A stretch of 43,695 nucleotides of DNA from Chlorogloeopsis fritschii PCC 6912 (GTDB taxonomy: Bacteria > Cyanobacteriota > Cyanobacteriia > Cyanobacteriales > Nostocaceae): contig NZ_AJLN01000077.1 of the NCBI RefSeq assembly GCF_000317285.1, positions 1 through 43,695 of the forward strand. The letters run 5' to 3'. The notes beneath the pieces were generated by a model, which was not told the origin of the DNA, searched no databases, and saw only the letters and a list, made by a program, of their open reading frames with translations. Positions within the stretch are counted from its first letter, which is position 1, and each line of letters begins with the position of its first letter. A program made the translations under genes and the position numbers. Positions 39,505-43,695 of this stretch are shown piece after piece.

Positions 39505-40878
39505 TTAACTATTTCCTACCCACTCCAAACACAACTGCCGGAAGCGATCGCCTCTTTGTTCAAAGTTGGCGTATTGATCGAAGCTTGCACAAGCGGGTGA
39601 TAGCAAAACTACAGCTGCTTGATTATTTTGAGCTAATTCTGCCGCTCTAGGAACAGCTCTGTCCATTGTTTCTACAATTTCATAATTGGTATATCTAAGC
39701 TCTTGCAAGCGTTGAGCAAAGGTGGGTGCTGCATCGCCAATCAGTAAAACGGCAGCTGCTTTGGCTTTAATTTGTGCCATCCAGCCAGTATCATCACCAG
39801 CTTTTGCTTCACCACCAGCAATTAAAATGACTGGACTTTTAACCGATGCTAATCCAACTTCGGCGGCGTCGTAGTTAGTGGCTTTACTGTCGTTAATAAA
39901 ATCAATGCCTTGCCAAGTACAAATATGTTCCAAGCGATGAGGAACACCAGGAAACTCACTAATGGCACGAGAAATGGCGGCTGGATCAATTCCTGCTAAC
40001 CGCGCCGCAGCAACTGACATTAATAAATTTTGCTGATTGTGTTCTCCTACCATTCGCAATGCAGATACTTCGATAATGGCTTCCGGTGTAGATGTTGCAG
40101 TTAATTTTTCGACAACCCAACCATCTTCGATGTAAAAACCTTTATCTCCAATCAGGAAATCTTTGCCTTTTATACTTGTCCAATAGGCATCAGGCCAATG
40201 ACTTAAACCTAATTTATTCAAATATACGTCATCGCCATTAAATACTTGTATTTCTGAGTTACGCAGCAAACTGGCTTTGATATTGTAGTAATTCTCTAAT
40301 GTTTTGTGGCGACTGAGGTGATCTGGCGTAAAAGTCGTCCATACACCAATACGTGGTGCTAAAGAAGAAGAAGATTCGATTTGATAGCTGCTAATTTCCC
40401 CGATTATCCAATCAGGGCGCTTTGGTGCTAAGACTACTTCACAGGCAGCGTAGCCGATATTACCGCACGCTGGTGCATCCAATCCTGCTGTTTGAAAAAT
40501 TGCAGCAATTAAAGAGGTAGTAGTAGTTTTACCATTGGTGCCAGTAATTGCTACCCAAGGAACTGGTTGTAAATACCGCCAAGCGAGTTCCATTTCCCCG
40601 ATCGTTTCTATACCCAATTCTCGTGCTTTGACTAATTCGGGAATATCCCAGGGAACACCGGGACTGACAACTATTAATTGTGGTAAATCTGAACTATCTA
40701 ATTCCAGGGAATACCCTAGTTCAACAGTAATTTGTTCAGTTGCTAATTCTTGTTGTTGTTTTTGCAGGTTGGCAGAGGTGTTGCGATCACTTAGCACCAC
40801 CTCCCATCCCTGCTGTTTCAACAATCTCGCCGCAGCGACACCGGATTTTCCTAATCCAATAACATGGCCTTTGGGCAT
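39505..40878 (-). CDS. murD: UDP-N-acetylmuramoylalanine-D-glutamate ligase
   Basis: A peptidoglycan precursor ligase that adds D-glutamate to UDP-MurNAc-L-Ala. It has 457 residues. The N-terminal nucleotide fold is [16 protein letters not shown], the ATP P-loop is [15 protein letters not shown], and the central region has [20 protein letters not shown] with the Mur ligase signature. I chose ATG 40878 ([10 protein letters not shown]) because the open frame to TTG 40908 adds residues not typical of the family and has no ribosome binding site. It follows glyS on the same strand with an 84-bp gap. Confidence 0.95.
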   Translation of the reverse strand: MPKGHVIGLGKSGVAAARLLKQQGWEVVLSDRNTSANLQKQQQELATEQITVELGYSLELDSSDLPQLIVVSPGVPWDIPELVKARELGIETIGEMELAWRYLQPVPWVAITGTNGKTTTTSLIAAIFQTAGLDAPACGNIGYAACEVVLAPKRPDWIIGEISSYQIESSSSLAPRIGVWTTFTPDHLSRHKTLENYYNIKASLLRNSEIQVFNGDDVYLNKLGLSHWPDAYWTSIKGKDFLIGDKGFYIEDGWVVEKLTATSTPEAIIEVSALRMVGEHNQQNLLMSVAAARLAGIDPAAISRAISEFPGVPHRLEHICTWQGIDFINDSKATNYDAAEVGLASVKSPVILIAGGEAKAGDDTGWMAQIKAKAAAVLLIGDAAPTFAQRLQELRYTNYEIVETMDRAVPRAAELAQNNQAAVVLLSPACASFDQYANFEQRGDRFRQLCLEWVGNS

Positions 40879-40962
40879 AGACTGTAGCAGAAGTCCCTGG
40901 TTAAGCAATCCTTATCGTAACGTGTATTGGCACAATTTACACTACCTTTTGATAGATGATGG

Positions 40963-43194
40963 CTACAAATTTTTTACAACTGCCCCAAAATCCGCCAATA
41001 CACGGGCGTGGTTACGCAATAAACCAAGTAAGTGTAATCGATTGCGCTTGATCTGGGGATCGGGATCCATCACCAAAACGCTTTCTGCTCCATCAAAAAA
41101 GTTACTGACTGTGGGAGCAATTTCTTCTAGCCCTGCTACCAACAGTTGATAATTGCGCGATCGCCCTGCGGTTTGAGTCTGGGGTAACAATTCGACTAAG
41201 GCGTTATAAAAGGCTGCTTCTGAAGGCTTTTGGAATAGTTCTGGGCTGACTGCAACCGTTGGATCGAGTTGTTTTGTATCCAAATCTCCTTGGGCTGCCA
41301 AACGTGCCGAACGATTGACGGTTTCGTAGATTTTATCTAGGGTGCCGTCATTACGGATTTGTTGTAAGAATAAAGCGCGATCGCGTACATCCAATAAATC
41401 TTTTAAGGCTCTTTCTGCGTAATCTCGGTCATTTTCTCCCAAAACAGCATTTACTACGTCATAATCAATCTGTTTTTCTTCTTGTAGTAAGGTGCGGATA
41501 CGTTGCAGGAAAAATTCTTCCAAAGTCGCAACTAATTCTGTTTTATTTTTATCGCGGGCTGCAACAAAATCTGTAGCTATTTGCTCTAATAACTGTTGCA
41601 AATTGATGGACAAATCAGCCGCCCATGTAATGTTAATTACTGCATTAGCTGCCCGACGCAAGGCAAAGGGATCGGAGGAACCTGTGGGAATCATTCCCAA
41701 GCCAAAAATACTGACTAATGTATCTAATCTGTCTGCTAAACCGACAACTTGTCCTGTTAAAGTTTGCGGCAAAATATCATCTGCACCCCGTGGTAAATAA
41801 TGCTCAAAAATTGCTGTTGCTACTGCTTGTGGTTCTCCACTGGCTAAGGCGTATTTTTGTCCCATAATTCCCTGTAATTCAGGAAATTCGTACACCATTT
41901 GACTTACTAAATCAGCTTTGCACAATAAAGCAGCACGGTGAATATGATGGCGTTCATCTTCATTTACTTGCAATTGTTCTGCAATTTGCGCGGCAATTTT
42001 GGATATTCGCCCTACTTTATCAAGCAGTGAGCCTAAATCTTCTTGGAAAGTCACTTTTGCTAATTGGGGTAAAAAGCTATCCAAGGGATTTTTTAAATCA
42101 GCATCATAGAAAAATTTGCCATCAGCTAAACGCGCACGAATAACTCTTTCATTCCCAACAGCAATGATATCTGATTTAGCTGAATCACCATTAGAAATCG
42201 TGACAAAATAGGGCAGTAATTCTTTATCTAAAGTAGATGATGATGAAGGATCTAATTTATCGCCTTCTGCCTCCTGCCTACCTTCGGAAGCCGCTCCGCG
42301 TCTACTGCCTCCTGCCTTCTTAAAAACAGGAAAATAACGCTGATGATGCACCATCACAGTGGTGATTACCTCTGTTGGTAAATTTAAATATTCTGTTTCA
42401 AATTTACCGATAACAGCTGAGGGCCATTCTACAAGGTTAGTAACTTCCTCTAATAAATCTGGGTAAATCTCTGCATACCCATTTAACTTTTGTGCCGACT
42501 CTTTGACTTCTTGGGTGATAATCTTTGCCCTTTCTTCAACATTCACAACCACGGATGCCAAACGCATCACAGTCACATAATCAATAGCTTGAGGAATAAT
42601 CACCGGCTCTGGATGCAAGATGCGATGCCCTCTAGAAATGCGATCGCTCTTGATTGTCTCCGATCCATTCACTAATTCTATCGGCAGCACTGCTTCATCT
42701 AATAAAGTTACCAACCAACGAATCGGACGAGAAAAGCGTAAATCTCCGTCGCCCCAGCGCATCAACCGCTTACCTTCTAAACGCGAAATCCACTCTCGCA
42801 CCAGTTCTGTCAAAATTTCTGCTACACTGCGACCGGAGATGACTTTCCGCACAAATACAAAATCCCCTTTGTCGGTAGCGCGAACTTCTAAAGCATCAAG
42901 TTCCACACCTTGCTTTTTGGCAAAACCTTGCGCTGCTGGTGTTGGTGTACCATCTTTAAATGCAGCTTGTGCGGGTGGGCCTTTAATTTCTTCTTCACGA
43001 TCTGCTTGCTTAGATGGTAAACCTTTAATGAGTACCGCTAGGCGTCTGGGAGTACCGTAAACTTCTACGGCGTCGCTCGTGAGGCTGTTGTCTGCTAAAC
43101 TTTGGGGAATCAGCGACTTCCACTGGGCTACGGCGCTACTCAAAAAGCTTGCAGGTAGTTCTTCTGTACCAACTTCTAATAAAAATGCCGGCAT
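40963..43194 (-). CDS. glyS: Glycyl-tRNA synthetase beta subunit
   Basis: The beta chain of the bacterial alpha2beta2 glycyl-tRNA synthetase; it binds tRNA-Gly while the alpha chain (not in this window) holds the active site. It has 743 residues. The start [17 protein letters not shown] is typical, and a C-terminal DALR-type anticodon domain ends in [16 protein letters not shown]. Oddity: after [11 protein letters not shown], residues about 291-312 ([20 protein letters not shown]) are encoded by a repeat-derived block, followed by a Ser-rich stretch. The conserved [12 protein letters not shown] then resumes. It has probably been inserted in frame and is tolerated at a surface loop. Confidence 0.96.
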   Translation of the reverse strand: MPAFLLEVGTEELPASFLSSAVAQWKSLIPQSLADNSLTSDAVEVYGTPRRLAVLIKGLPSKQADREEEIKGPPAQAAFKDGTPTPAAQGFAKKQGVELDALEVRATDKGDFVFVRKVISGRSVAEILTELVREWISRLEGKRLMRWGDGDLRFSRPIRWLVTLLDEAVLPIELVNGSETIKSDRISRGHRILHPEPVIIPQAIDYVTVMRLASVVVNVEERAKIITQEVKESAQKLNGYAEIYPDLLEEVTNLVEWPSAVIGKFETEYLNLPTEVITTVMVHHQRYFPVFKKAGGSRRGAASEGRQEAEGDKLDPSSSSTLDKELLPYFVTISNGDSAKSDIIAVGNERVIRARLADGKFFYDADLKNPLDSFLPQLAKVTFQEDLGSLLDKVGRISKIAAQIAEQLQVNEDERHHIHRAALLCKADLVSQMVYEFPELQGIMGQKYALASGEPQAVATAIFEHYLPRGADDILPQTLTGQVVGLADRLDTLVSIFGLGMIPTGSSDPFALRRAANAVINITWAADLSINLQQLLEQIATDFVAARDKNKTELVATLEEFFLQRIRTLLQEEKQIDYDVVNAVLGENDRDYAERALKDLLDVRDRALFLQQIRNDGTLDKIYETVNRSARLAAQGDLDTKQLDPTVAVSPELFQKPSEAAFYNALVELLPQTQTAGRSRNYQLLVAGLEEIAPTVSNFFDGAESVLVMDPDPQIKRNRLHLLGLLRNHARVLADFGAVVKNL
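42262..42320. repeat. Repeat-derived insertion inside glyS
   Basis: Two 13-bp direct repeats CTGCCTCCTGCCT (42267-42279 and 42305-42317) flank a GC-rich core with TTCGGAAGCCGCTCCGCG. The core resembles the middle of dispersed element B (26524-26551). The tract is translated as a Gly/Arg/Glu-rich loop. Confidence 0.8.
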
Positions 43195-43358
43195 AGGACA
43201 ATATTTTCAAGAAAAGCGTGGCTCAACTCATATTAGTCAACTCAAACAGTGTACCGTGCTTGTAACGCAGACGTGTGCGATCGCGCAACTCATTAATTCA
43301 CAGAGCCAAATCTATGCATAAAATCAATATGGTGTGATTTTCGCAACAAATAATACTA

Positions 43359-43607
43359 GTGAAAACGGATAGTATTTTTTATCAGTTATTTGCAGAATTT
43401 CCCAGTATTTTCTTTGAATTGATTGGACGCTCTCCCAGCGATACTCAAGGTTATCAGTTTCGTTCAGTGGAAATCAAACAAACTGCTTTCCGTATTGATG
43501 GAGTATTTCTGCCACCAGAAAATAATCCAGACAAAACAGTGTATTTCTGTGAAGTACAGTTTCAAAAAGAGTGCGGCTCGTTCTCAGCAGGAACCCCTAG
43601 TTTCTAG
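43359..43607 (+). pseudogene. Broken DUF2887 (Rpn-type PD-(D/E)XK) gene
   Basis: The first about 70 residues (IFYQLFAEFPSIFFELIGRS, then RIDGVFLPPENN and YFCEVQFQK) match the N-terminus of DUF2887 proteins, a PD-(D/E)XK nuclease-like family related to Rpn recombination-promoting proteins. The E-x-Q core (EVQFQ) is intact. Full-length members are about 200-280 residues. Here the match stops at QFQKE and a short unrelated tail runs to the stop at 43607. The start is GTG 43359. The break is followed by two hairpins, so an insertion or deletion probably truncated it. The rest may lie beyond the window edge. Confidence 0.7.
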
Positions 43608-43653
43608 GGATGTATGGCTAAGGTACATTTTGAAAAGTCACCATCAAAATGTA
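43595..43653. repeat. Two hairpins at the DUF2887 break
   Basis: CCCTAG (43595-43600) / CTAGGG (43604-43609), then TACATTTTGA (43624-43633) / TCAAAATGTA (43644-43653), a perfect 10-bp stem. Subterminal hairpins of this sort are typical of IS200/IS605 element ends, but no transposase is in the window. Confidence 0.45.
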
Positions 43654-43695
43654 TAACTGTTCATTTGATGTAGGTGAGCTAAGTACCCTAGAAAA

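Noticed and set aside
40535-41149. 204-codon plus-strand frame across murD and glyS
   Set aside because: It overlaps two well recognised genes on the other strand and the protein has no family features.

Overview
The window comes from a filamentous, heterocyst-type cyanobacterium (order Nostocales is my best estimate; I cannot name the genus). The evidence is oxygenic photosynthesis and carbon-fixation genes of cyanobacterial type (petH with a CpcD-like linker, prk, rubA-ycf48-psbEFLJ, psaI, ndhCKJ), a cyanobacterial CAAD protein, the SufR/sufBCDS locus, frequent HIP1 octamers (GCGATCGC, for example 789-796), and heptamer short tandem repeats plus small dispersed palindromes between genes and sometimes inside them.

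Layout. 1-3.7 kb: a secreted pentapeptide-repeat protein, a CAAD membrane protein and an SLH-domain protein, with a long AT-rich stretch at the start. 4-10.5 kb: hom, petH, a 1.2 kb gap with a structured leader, prk and metK. 10.5-19.8 kb: an orphan hybrid-free histidine kinase, the sufBCDS operon on the minus strand, divergent sufR with two matching operators between them, then two small proteins. 20-24 kb: a YbjQ-type protein, a TPR protein and ndhCKJ. 24-26.8 kb: rubredoxin, Ycf48 and psbE-F-L-J, a photosystem II assembly cluster, followed by a convergent psaI. psbF, psbL, psbJ and psaI are only 36-45 residues long. 26.9-31.8 kb, all minus strand: an 810-residue protein of unknown function, an 81-residue protein, a PilP/GspC-like lipoprotein and a SigF-type sigma factor. 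32-43.7 kb: a CNNM/HlyC transporter-like protein, mfd, a 42-bp tandem array, two converging Uma2 genes, murD, glyS and a broken DUF2887 gene at the edge.

How the parts fit. Most genes are core metabolism, photosynthesis and iron-sulfur assembly. SufR probably senses Fe-S or iron status and represses sufBCDS through two CAAC-N6-GTTG sites. The rubA-ycf48-psbEFLJ run couples photosystem II assembly factors to cytochrome b559. The most unusual feature is how deeply small repeats have entered genes: in-frame repeat tracts lie in mfd, glyS and sufD, and a palindrome sits in the upstream extension of hom. A 42-bp array encodes 14-residue (two-heptad) repeats with an apparent 126-bp higher-order period. 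I saw no CRISPR array, rRNA or tRNA, and no complete insertion sequence.
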